Origin: Schoenoplectus triqueter
Lineage: Eukaryota; Streptophyta; Magnoliopsida; Poales; Cyperaceae
NCBI GenBank assembly: GCA_964058805.1
Contig: CAXKVV010001542.1
Coordinates: 1 to 27,653 of the forward strand
Direction of reading: 5' to 3'
DNA length: 27,653 bases
Part shown: piece after piece, positions 1 to 9,737 of the stretch
Numbering within the stretch: position 1 is the first letter of the stretch
Layout of the letters: the number at the start of each line of letters is the position of its first letter
Translations under genes and position numbers: made by a program
The notes under the pieces: model-generated
What the model saw: the letters and a program-made list of their open reading frames with translations, nothing else
Told to the model about the DNA's origin: nothing
The model's database searches: none

Positions 1-764
1 GTCTATTTTGTCTAGTTTCTACATCCTTAAAATTTAAATGATAATTATCAAATGAGATTTGACAATTAATGTAACAATGAGATGCGAATGCTCTTAATAC
101 AGTGAACGGATTGTCGAATAGTGTGTTGTTTTGGTGTCTTGAATTATTGATGACTCCTCCATTAAGTCTCCAGAGTAGGTTTTATATTTTCATTTTGTGT
201 GAGCCTGTTGCATAATAGAAGCTTCAATGAAAAAATAATTAATTTTTTTTCTTGCAAAGCTTGGAGATTGATTACGCGATGTCTTTTGAACAACTAATGA
301 TTAATTGGGACTAAAGTGAATTAATTAAATGAAAGTAATCTAGTGTTAGTTGGTTTAATATGTGATCGAGAACCAATCACTAGCTTTCTCGAGTCTAATC
401 TCAGAATTAATAAATTATTTGTGATTTAGGTGATTTACTGAAAAATATGATAAGTAAAAGTTAGAAAGTATATTTTTCAAATAAATGGAGTTGATTGATC
501 CTACTGAATTTATCCGTTATTGTTGTCTGGGATTCAATTGATTAATAGAATAACTTGAGGTCATAAATCAAAACTTAATTTAGGATATGTTTACTTGTGA
601 AGTAGATACCTAATTAAAGCGAATTGAAGACTAAGTTTGAAAGAAGAGAGTAATTGTTTATTTTATATACTCGCTCTTTTTTGGAAATTATTGTTATTAT
701 CCATTTCTGCTTTTCTACTCCTAAATCTTAAAAGAAACCTTACAATGGTAGGATGCTCAACAAA
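1..764. other. AT-rich intergenic DNA, no gene seen
   Basis: No open frame with plausible plant protein character and no clear element boundary. A short open stretch at 637-828 runs into the neighbouring foldback element, and its translation has the low complexity of chance AT-rich sequence. Confidence 0.6.
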
Positions 765-772
765 TTTTAGTT

Positions 773-1140
773 ACGGGAGGGATCCATTATCAAGGGGTTA
801 TTTTGACAATCATTCTAAAAGAACATAAGAACACCTTAAAAATAAAAAAATTATAAATATATTTTTTAACTTATAGATTGATGGTGTTTTAAATTTCATG
901 CAATTTAGTTATTGTGTGATGTTCCATCAAAGATCATTAAATTATATTTGTTGCATATTGTATAAAATTTTGATGATATTTGATAGACTATCACACAATA
1001 TCTAAATTATAAGAAATTCAAAACATTATCGATCTATAAGTTAAAAAATATATTGATAATTTTTTATTTTTTTTATATTTTTTATATTTTTTTAGAATGT
1101 CATTGTCAAAATTATTGAAACAACCCAAGGATCCCTCCTC
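773..1140. mobile_element. Foldback MITE with 8-bp target-site duplication (hAT- or Mutator-like)
   Basis: The two halves are long imperfect inverted repeats. The left arm (about 776-930) pairs with the reverse complement of the right arm (about 985-1138), including the shared blocks TTTTTTAACTTATAGAT and ATTGTGTGAT. The tips read GGAGGGATCC on both sides. The 8-bp sequence TTTTAGTT directly flanks both ends (765-772 and 1141-1148), as expected for a target-site duplication. At 368 bp with no coding capacity it is a non-autonomous element. The 8-bp duplication favours hAT, but Mutator-like elements (8-11 bp) cannot be excluded. Confidence 0.8.
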
Positions 1141-1303
1141 TTTTAGTTGTATATTCGAAGCATTTGTTTTGGTAACTAATTTTTGTTTGACGTATAATGA
1201 TCATTTCATTTAATATTAACTGCGTCATAAATGTCATTTTATGATCATTCCTTTCAATATTGATGTCTCGTAATATATGAAAAATAATGCAATAATGATA
1301 TTA

Positions 1304-1715
1304 GAGTAAAGATATCGTGAGGTTAAGCTCACGGAGGTCTTTCGTGAGCTTAACTCAAAAAGTATATTAAATTATCTCTATTTTTTTATTTTTCACTCTC
1401 ATTAAATTTTTCATATTGAAATTTTATGGGGTACAAAATTTTAGGATATTTCGAGTTTTCTAAGTTACTCTTTTCAATTTTTAAAAATAATGTACAAACA
1501 TTAAATATTTTATTATTATTTTTAGAGTCAATTTTCAAAAATTAAAAATAGTGCCTTAGAAAACTCGAAACATTCTAAATTTTTGTACCCCATACAATTT
1601 CAATATGAAAAATTTAATGAGGGTAAAAAATTAAAATTTAAAAATGATTTGATATATTTTTTGAATTAACCTCACGGAAGGACTTCATAAGCTTAAACTC
1701 ACTGTATATTCACTC
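1304..1715. mobile_element. Foldback MITE with 9-bp target-site duplication (Mutator-like)
   Basis: Near-perfect long inverted repeats run through the whole 412 bp. For example, ATTAAATTTTTCATATTGAAATT-type sequence and a TATGGGGTACAAAA block occur in the left arm, with their reverse complements in the right arm around 1560-1620. The exact 9-bp sequence ATGATATTA occurs at 1295-1303 and again at 1716-1724, immediately outside the tips GAGTAAAG and (reverse complement) GAGTGAAT. A 9-bp duplication with long terminal inverted repeats is the usual signature of Mutator-like elements. It has no coding capacity. Confidence 0.85.
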
Positions 1716-1724
1716 ATGATATTA

Positions 1725-2954
1725 AATGTTTTATGAAGTATGAACCGATAATTATGTCATTCTCTATTCACTTATTCACTAAATTTGCCACTATCAATGT
1801 GACATTTTCCGTACAATTTTTTTATTGGAACATTTTTGGCCAATACTTTTTTTTTACTGAAGTATATAAAAAATGATACTCTTTTGAAACCTCCGAATAA
1901 AATATCCAGTCAATGATAGTGGTTTGCATGCTTAAACCCACAAGGTCATTTCACAACTCGGATGCAAAAATCCATTTTTTATGTTGTTATTGTTGATTAT
2001 TCCAACTGTTTCATCATTTGAAGCAAAGACTCACAAGTCACAACCATTCCCCTGGAATAAACATTGTAATTTGTTAAGGTTGCAAATACAATAAACTAGA
2101 GCCGTAGAGAATCTGAAATTTTGGTCCAGCCATTTCCCAGTTCTCACGGGTGGCTTTTTGGGCACCCTCATTTTTTTCTTCAAACACCATCAAAAGTTTT
2201 TATTTCTTTTATATTATCCAGTTTCTATTTCTTTTACGAATAGTGCCCAAGTCAAACTATATTTATTTTCAACCACATAAATGAAAAAGTTTTTACGTAC
2301 AAAGCTACAATGATTAAAAACATCACTTCTCATGAACCAAGGATGGTCAAAATTGAAGCAAAGTGGAGCCTCGCTTCAAACAAACAATCAAATAATGTTA
2401 TAAAACATCTAATATTATTTATCGAAGAATATTGTTATCTTTAATTTTTTTTAATGATGTTAAAAGAAAAATAAGGATGCCGAAAGCAACACCCATTTCT
2501 CACCAACCTACGTCTACTCTAATCCATCCACCCATCTCCTTTCTTGTAACTTGAAAATAATTTAATGGATAATTTAAATAAAACATCGCGGGACCCAGAT
2601 GCAAATTTTCTAGTCGTGGTTGTTTGGCCGGCCCATCCTTCTTTCCATCTAAAAAGTGGTCAACATAGATTCTGCTATAAAATTTTGAGATGCTGGAACT
2701 TGTGGATGAAACATATACGCGAGCGTGTTATTTTTTATTTTTTACTTAGTCCCTCGATCCAATCGGCGTATTTAAAGAATTTTGATTATTGAATTGCCTA
2801 GAAATTCTTTTTTTTTAATCAAGACCTGACTCCATCAGAAGAAAACAAAAAGAACTATTAAATAAATATTAAAATATCTCATATGTTGGTGTAGTAGTGT
2901 AGTGGCGCTGTCATGTGGTCTGGGAAACTAAATCACATGCAGTAATTTACAGCT
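1725..2954. other. Intergenic DNA, no gene seen
   Basis: Mostly AT-rich sequence. A 75-codon open frame at 2565-2792 shows no recognisable domain and no homolog that I know of. There is no promoter-plus-exon arrangement that would make it a gene. Confidence 0.5.
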
Positions 2955-3222
2955 ATAAAGTGTCCGTTTTTAATTTAATTATTTATCAAAGTGATAACAG
3001 ACAGCCGTAATATTAATTTGACAGTTATAAATTAACACATATAGTTACTTTACGATGGAGTATTACAGATAATACAGACTTATGGGAATGAATATCTTTA
3101 AAGTACTCTACGGTAGAGTAATTGCTCAAATTAATTATGACCGTCGAATTTGTATTACAAACCGTCAGAACTTAATATTCACCTTTAAATTCATGGGGCT
3201 CACTCAAATTCGGACACTTTAT
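2955..3222. mobile_element. Probable degenerate foldback element
   Basis: The exact 12-mer ATAAAGTGTCCG at 2955-2966 is mirrored by its reverse complement at 3211-3222. Inside these, further inverted pairs can be aligned, such as TGACAGTTATAAATTAA on the left against CGACGGTCATAATTAA in the reverse complement of the right. The outer boundaries and any target-site duplication are unclear, so class is not assigned. Confidence 0.5.
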
Positions 3223-4077
3223 CCCATAAAATACTCTAAATGATGTGAATTTGACTTGTAGCCAGGTAGGGATGGTATATGAGTATGTTTAGATTGTTCA
3301 GAAATCACATAATAGCTGTTGTTCTCAAAATATAAATAATAATGATGCACCCAAACATATATTTATTGTTCGAACAGTAAAAATAACTACTATTTTATTA
3401 TTCCAAAGTGGAGATAAAATAATTATTATTCTTCTAAATTTTTATTATCATTTCAAATATACAATCCAAACAACACTTATATTATTCATAATAACATCAC
3501 CCTTTATTATCCTCACATTAATCTAAAAATTACTATTTTTTCATTATCCTCATTTACTATTTTTAATTTTTCTTTTCTTATACTATTCCGACAGCCGGAC
3601 AGATACTGCATGCCGCAGTAGATAGTACAACGACGCGAATTCGCTGGGATTGGTTTAAATTCGCATTTAATTCCTTCCAGTCACCCCTACTACCCTTTTT
3701 AACGGGAAATTCTATGGTGGGAAGTTCCGCTTATATGGAAGGAATAATTAATGAAAAAATATTTCAATTTCACTTACACAATAATAGTCATTTATACATT
3801 TCAATACTACTTTCCTTTTATTGTCTATTAGATGCCCACTATATATAAATAGTTTGATCGGTCCATACAATCTTGATAGTGTTGGTTAAGTTATTCAGAT
3901 CGTATGCTAGAAGATGAAGTGTAAAGGTTTTTTAATGTGTATGAAAGTATATGTAGGATGTACACAAAAGCTATTATGACCTACATATTATGTGCGTGTG
4001 TAAAATTTATAATCCTCTTCTAAATCCTTGACAATGCCTTATATAGAGAAAGGGAATAGAGATAATGGTTTCAAGTG
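3223..4077. other. Intergenic DNA with a possible decayed element at about 3283-3478
   Basis: No gene is seen. The sequences at 3283-3305 (GTATGTTTAGATTGTTCAG) and the reverse complement of about 3460-3478 (GTGTTGTTTGGATTGT) resemble each other and the GTTTGG-type tips of plant MITEs. They suggest one or two decayed elements, but no target-site duplication is visible. Confidence 0.35.
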
Positions 4078-4176
4078 CGTATGATCGTGGTTGGTTACTC
4101 ATAACTACTATACGTGATCATGTCTAGTTACTTATAACTATTGGGCATGACCGTGTGAAGTTGTTTGTAAACATCG
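4078..4176. repeat. Three tandem copies of a 33-bp unit
   Basis: Units at 4078-4110, 4111-4143 and 4144-4176 align without gaps around a core of the form ATGATCRTG...AGTTACTYATAACTA. Copies 1 and 2 are closest and copy 3 is more diverged. Just beyond (about 4180-4205) an inverted copy of the same core (ACACGATCATACGTAGTTATGAG) follows, so the array also has dyad symmetry. Confidence 0.7.
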
Positions 4177-4329
4177 AACACGATCATACGTAGTTATGAG
4201 AACGATTATGCTCAAGATGAGCATTGAGTAGTTCTCAAACTCGGAAATGTCCAGCTTGAGAACTATTCATAATGAATATTGAGTTAGGGAGGCTTTACAG
4301 AGCCTAGTAAATTAGTGTCTTAGGACTAA

Positions 4330-5404
4330 GGGTTTGTTTGGCACTTTATGGAATAATAAAAAATAAGAATAAAATTATTATTCCGACGAATTAATTTGCC
4401 AAACGAATTTTAGACTAAGTAGAAGAGTACGGAAGAGTGCTAATTCGGTATACCAACTTATAGGTGGAATACCGGATTAGCTCTCATTGGAATAACGATT
4501 ATTGTTTGATTATATTATTATATTATGATTATGATTATGAATTATTATTATTATATGATTACATTATGATTATGATTATGATTATAATTTATTATTATAT
4601 TAATATTATGATTATTATTTATTATCATTATTATTATTATATTATGTTATGATTATGGTTATATTGTTATAATTATGATTATTTATTATTATTATATTAT
4701 TATATTTTGATTATGGTTATATTATTATTATATTATGATAATTATGACTATGATTATTATTACTTATTATTATTTTATTATGTTGTATTATATGATTATA
4801 TTATGATTATATTATTATGTTGTATTATATTATTATATTATGATTATAGTTATGATTATATTATTATTATATTATTATGATTATAATTATTTGTAATTAT
4901 GATTATAATTCATTATTATTATATTATTATGATTATGATTATGGTTATATTATTATATTATTATGATTATGACTATAATTATTATTATCATGATTATGAT
5001 TATGATTTGATTATGTTGTATTATATTATTATATTATAATTATATTATTAAAATTATATTTATTTATTATTATTATATTTTTATGATTATGATTATAATT
5101 TTTATTATTATATTACTTTGATTACAGTTATGAATATTATTATTTATTATTATAATAATAATAATAATTATTATTATTACTACTATTATGATTATTATTT
5201 TACTATCATTTTTATTATCATTTTTATTATCATCGTCACTATTAGTATCATAATTATTCATATTTTAACTATTCTGATTAACAACTGTCAAACGATATTT
5301 TCGCTCTTTCGAATAATCAAGAATACCACTCTTCTACCACTCTTCCAAAAAAATACTATTCTATCACTCTTCCAAAGCTATTCTTTGATTTGCAAAACGA
5401 ACCC
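4330..5404. mobile_element. Tourist/PIF-Harbinger-like MITE with a microsatellite interior (copy 1)
   Basis: The left tip GGGTTTGTTTGGCA matches the reverse complement of the right tip, GGGTTCGTTTTGCA. TAA flanks both ends (4327-4329 and 5405-5407), the 3-bp TWA duplication typical of PIF/Harbinger and Tourist elements. Subterminal sequence (GTAGAAGAGT...GGAAGAGTG on the left, inverted on the right) extends the inverted repeat. From about 4496 to 5240 the interior is almost only ATT, ATG and GATTAT repeats. It encodes no protein: open frames here are low-complexity Ile/Tyr/Asn artefacts. A second copy of the family lies at 16946-18146, and 42 bp near the right end (5246-5287 and 17971-18012) are identical between them. 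Confidence 0.8.
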
Positions 5405-7116
5405 TAAGTGTTCAGGACTAAATTAGTTGGACCTTCAAAAATATAACCCAATAAAATCTTTATTTTAGACCATTCAAATTTTAATCTAAAATAATGAATA
5501 ATATTTACAATAGAATATGATAGAATTTTTAATATTTTTTATTTTGTTGTCTTCTTTATTAATATTCTAATAAAATTATATTTTAAAAGCATATAAAATT
5601 TAAAATAAAAAAAACCAAATATATTAACACCATACTAGATTTAAATATTATAATAAATTATTTAAATATTATAATAAATTAAATTTAAATATAAACAAAT
5701 TCATCAGACGCAAGTCCTTGCATCACATTTTTTATGCCTCATAAAAAAGATGCATATTTTTATAACTACACCCATCTCTTAATCCATAAAAACGAAGAAG
5801 AAGAACACTTTTGCGCTGCAACTTTGCACTTAAGCTAGCACTTTTTGCATCTATGGCCGCACTGCTCAAACCTTTAAATAATTTGTAAACAATCAATAAA
5901 GAAAGAAAGTTTATCGAGGTTCATCATATGGACGATTCATCTTCAATAGATAATGGTAAGAATTTTGAAGTTGCGGCGGATCTTTTTTATTAATTTGTTG
6001 GCAATTTTATCTTAATTGTACTCTTAAGTCTTGGTTTGATTCGAGTGGAAGCTTTGACAAAATTCGTTGGCAAATTTATTTTTTTATTGGAGAAATTTGC
6101 TGGCAAATTTATTTTATTAATTGTGCTCATATTTCTTTCCTTTTAATTTTTGGAACGGAAGCAAAGAAAAAACTCAAACTAAAATAAATTTTATTACATG
6201 TTTAATTTTTAAATATATGCTTTTTGCGTCTGTATAATTAAATAAATATAGGAAAGATTAACTTAAAAATTAGTAAGTAATTTTTGTATGTGTAATTAAA
6301 TGCTACTGTTACGGAATATAAAATTGTATATATGTATTTCTTATTTCTGAGAAATTGAAATCACTAACTAAAACACCGTGCATTTATCCGTCGAGACAAT
6401 TTATCGCTATGCCAACATTAAAAGGTTATACAAGTTGCGGCGCTTTTTTTTTTCTGTGGAGACGAAGAAGATAACTCTTAGCTACATTTTTCAACCTCTT
6501 CTTGTTTCATAAGTTCAAAACTACGAAAATTTGATATTTTCGTCATTTTTTCCTTTTAAAAAATGATATATAAACCATGTATTCAATTTTAAATGTAAAA
6601 TAAATAATTTTAATCTAAATGTGAAATTCATGACATCTTAATTGTCAAATATCCTCGAATATATATTCACTCTAATCCATCATAGCTCAAATACACTGAA
6701 CCCGATCTTATCAAGTAGTTATCCAGCCAAGGATAATGTTGCTGTCATAAAATAGGATTCGGACAAGCCAAAAATGTCATAAACCGTAGGTGCCGTGGCA
6801 GCAATATATAACAGGAAGCGCGGTCAAAATAATGTGTGCTTTGCTTTCGATAGCGAGACATGATGCATATATGCATTGATTTCAATAATTTTGGACCAAG
6901 ACTAGATTTGAGGCGGGCGCTTGATTCTTCGAATGTTATTTACTTGTGAGCCACAACCACAAACTGGTGTCAACAGTCAAAGCTCGTGGAGAGAGATGGT
7001 GTTGATTTATGATATTGATTGAAACAGAGATATAATTGATGATGGAAAGTAATTGTATTATTATTTTTTAATTATTAAAAGAAATCAGTACAATTATATA
7101 TATATATATATATATG
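5405..7116. other. Intergenic DNA, no gene seen
   Basis: AT-rich sequence with a small perfect duplication at 5640-5681 and a TA dinucleotide run at about 7096-7115. A short ATG-GT pattern at 5929 (MDDSSSIDN followed by a GT) looks like a tiny first exon, but no continuing exon could be found, so no gene is called. Confidence 0.5.
5640..5681. repeat. Perfect 21-bp tandem duplication
   Basis: The 21-mer beginning TTTAAATATTATAATAAATT occurs at 5640-5660 and again, without change, at 5661-5681. Confidence 0.85.
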
Positions 7117-7529
7117 GATTGTCTACGGTGATTTCATAAGCATTTCGAACCGAAATGTTTACGGTTCGAATTTTAAAATCTCATGCTCCAAATTTTAATT
7201 TAAATATCACAATAGATTCTTCATATCATAATCTTATATAGATTATCAATTTTCATCAAATTCGAAGTTAGTTTACTATACTTAATAATTTTTGAAAAAT
7301 ATCTCTAAAAATAATTAAAAATACCCATTTTTATAGGCCAAATGTTTCCATCTTTTAAAAATCATTAAGTATAGTAAACGAACTCCAAACGTGATGAAAA
7401 TTGATAATCTATAAGATTTTAATATGAAGAATTTTTTGAACTATTTAAATTAAAATTTCGGACGTGAAATTTTAAAATTCGAGCCATAAATACTTGGCCG
7501 AAGTGTTTATGGAATCACCGTAGCCAACT
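7117..7529. mobile_element. Foldback MITE, class unassigned
   Basis: Long inverted repeats: the left end GATTGTCTACGGTGATTTCA matches the reverse complement of the right end, AGTTGGCTACGGTGATTCCA. The match continues through AATTTTAATTTAAATA and TAGATTATCAATTTTCATCA to blocks near the centre. It lies directly after a TA-dinucleotide tract, which hides any target-site duplication. About 413 bp, no coding capacity. Confidence 0.75.
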
Positions 7530-9737
7530 ATAGCAATGAAAATTTTCGAATTTGGCCCCTCTTCATTTTGATTTTTAATTGGAGCCCTCCATTTGTTGAT
7601 TTTCTTATTAATCTTTTACTTTTAAATTGTTTCTCAAAGATCTCTTTGTCCAAATTAATTATTAGGAGGTTAATAATAATCCCAAATGTTTTATTCCTCA
7701 AAAGAGAAATTTTAAGTTGATTGTAAGGCGTAGATACAAAAGTCAATGACAACACTTCATGACTTTATGAAGCACTGGATCCTTCACTTTGATGTTATTT
7801 GTACTAAATACTCTGGTTATTTATAATAATAAAGTAATAATATGTATTAAGTATAGAAATGTTTATTGCAACTACAACACCAATACAAAAGTCAACAACA
7901 AGTTTCACGGTCCGCTTGCTCCATCATTCGAGTGTTATTTATACCGAACACTCCGATTATTTAAATATAACAAAATAACTATATATAGTAAGTATAAAAC
8001 ACGTTAATGTAAATATAATGCGTCAATATAAGAGTCAGTGATGATCCTAGCAACCCACTTATTTTAGCTATTCATATTTGTTCAAGCGTTTATTTGTACT
8101 AGTCAATTCATTTTTTTAATAGCATAAACAACCTTGGTTTTTAACTATATATAATTGTTAATAATCTTATTTATACTAACTTATTCAATTATTAAGAGCT
8201 ATAACAACATTTTTTAATGTTGGGTAATGCATGATCTTCGACTATTCCATGTGTACCAAATTTAGAATGAAATCCAGTCTCTTAAGACTATTCCATGTAT
8301 AACCAAGTTTGTGAGACGGCAAGTTTTCATAATGAGGTGCGAACTCTCTGTTCTTTTCTCTGAAGTCTGAACTGATAAAATATCTATTCTTAGTACGTTT
8401 CAGAGCAAGCAAACAAGAGTGCCAACTCCTCGAAACGTTTTGGGCCTTTTGATTTCAACATGGATTTCAATTTTAAATTGGTCGGTTTATGAGTTGACAG
8501 AATTGAAACTAAAAATAATAAATATATATCAACGGATTCCTCTGAAATTCAATCTGTGATACCATAAATACATAAAATAAAATAAAAACCTGCATCCTTG
8601 CTGTAGCATCGCTTGCGTCTCCTTTTTTGTTTAACTCGTCCATCAACATAGTACTAGTCACCAAAGTGCTTTGTTCTATAACTTCACTATATTATTCTCT
8701 TTTACACCTATAATGTGATGGTAAAAGAGGACACTATTTTTCAAGATGTACCAGTTGATCCATATCTTTGATAAAAGCCGTCTGGTAAAATGGAACCATT
8801 GATCTGTGCAAATAAAAATGACCAGAGGACACCTAAATTTATTCTCTCATTATCCACTGAGAATATCACATCACAATAATTATAAATTCTTACATTGCAA
8901 TTGCCGTAGTCAAGGGGAAAAAAATATGATTGTGCATGTACCATTTCAGCTAAACCTAGGATATACATCAGAAGTAGCTGATATGCCACCACCAAACAAG
9001 TCAGGTCTACTTGCTTTTCAGTTAATTTCATAGCAGATTTTAGAACTGGACCCTAGTATGAAACCACTAAAGAGGAGGAATCTGAAAGATAAGCAAGAGA
9101 AAGAAGATCGGAAAAAAAATCAAAATGACAAAGAATGGGCCCCATACCAGTCCCGATAACCATAGGCCCGCAAGGGTGACCTGCATGCCACTTGGGATGC
9201 ATCTGATACTGCGAGAAACTTGCAAACAAAGAAAAAGAAACCAAAGGAAGAGGAAAAAGGAAAAAGAAAAGAAAAAGGACCACTCCAGTTTCCAGCAGTG
9301 GATTAGTACTGGTAGATGATTCTACCAAAGGTGCATGCATCCAGTTATGGGAAAGGGTTACACATAACTGTACCAGCTCGCACAGCATGGGCTGATACCG
9401 TACCAGTCTGCCCCCAGGATAGGTACCATATTATTATTTAACAAAAACAGAAGTAGAAAAGAAATTGAAAGAAACGAGATAGTGTAAAATGCTTTTTGAA
9501 TATGGTTTCTTCTTTTGAATTTCATGAACTGGTCACCATATTATTTTAGAAAAATGTTTGAAATTCATTATGCTCCCATTTAAAATCTAGAATACAGATG
9601 TGAAATATTTCCACACAGAAAATCTAATCTTTCACAATATACAAGGTAGAGTTTGCAAAGACTGCAAACACTGTTAAAGTTAAGCATTTGAGATTAAAAT
9701 CAGTATTTATCATACCTTTCGCACAAAAAATAAAAAC
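7530..9737. other. Region downstream of RH41, no gene recognised
   Basis: 7530-8730 is AT-rich with no feature. From about 8740 to 9420 the composition is more balanced and the sequence looks less repetitive. Minus-strand frames of 96 and 111 codons (8741-9031 and 9053-9388) overlap this stretch but match no family that I recognise. A purine-rich AG/AAG tract lies at about 9219-9280. The stretch could be a 3'-UTR extension, a lost gene or an unrecognised repeat. Confidence 0.45.

Noticed and set aside
4464..5426. Several open frames of 60-100 codons over the microsatellite
   Set aside because: They encode only Ile/Tyr/Asn/Met runs from ATT/ATG repeats, on both strands at once. They are composition artefacts inside a MITE.
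5868..5960. Short ATG frames (MAALLKPLNNL; MDDSSSIDN before a GT)
   Set aside because: Too short, and no downstream exon or homology could be found.
8741..9388. Minus-strand frames of 96 and 111 codons
   Set aside because: No recognised domain, and plus-strand frames overlap them. Noted as an unexplained region, not called as genes.
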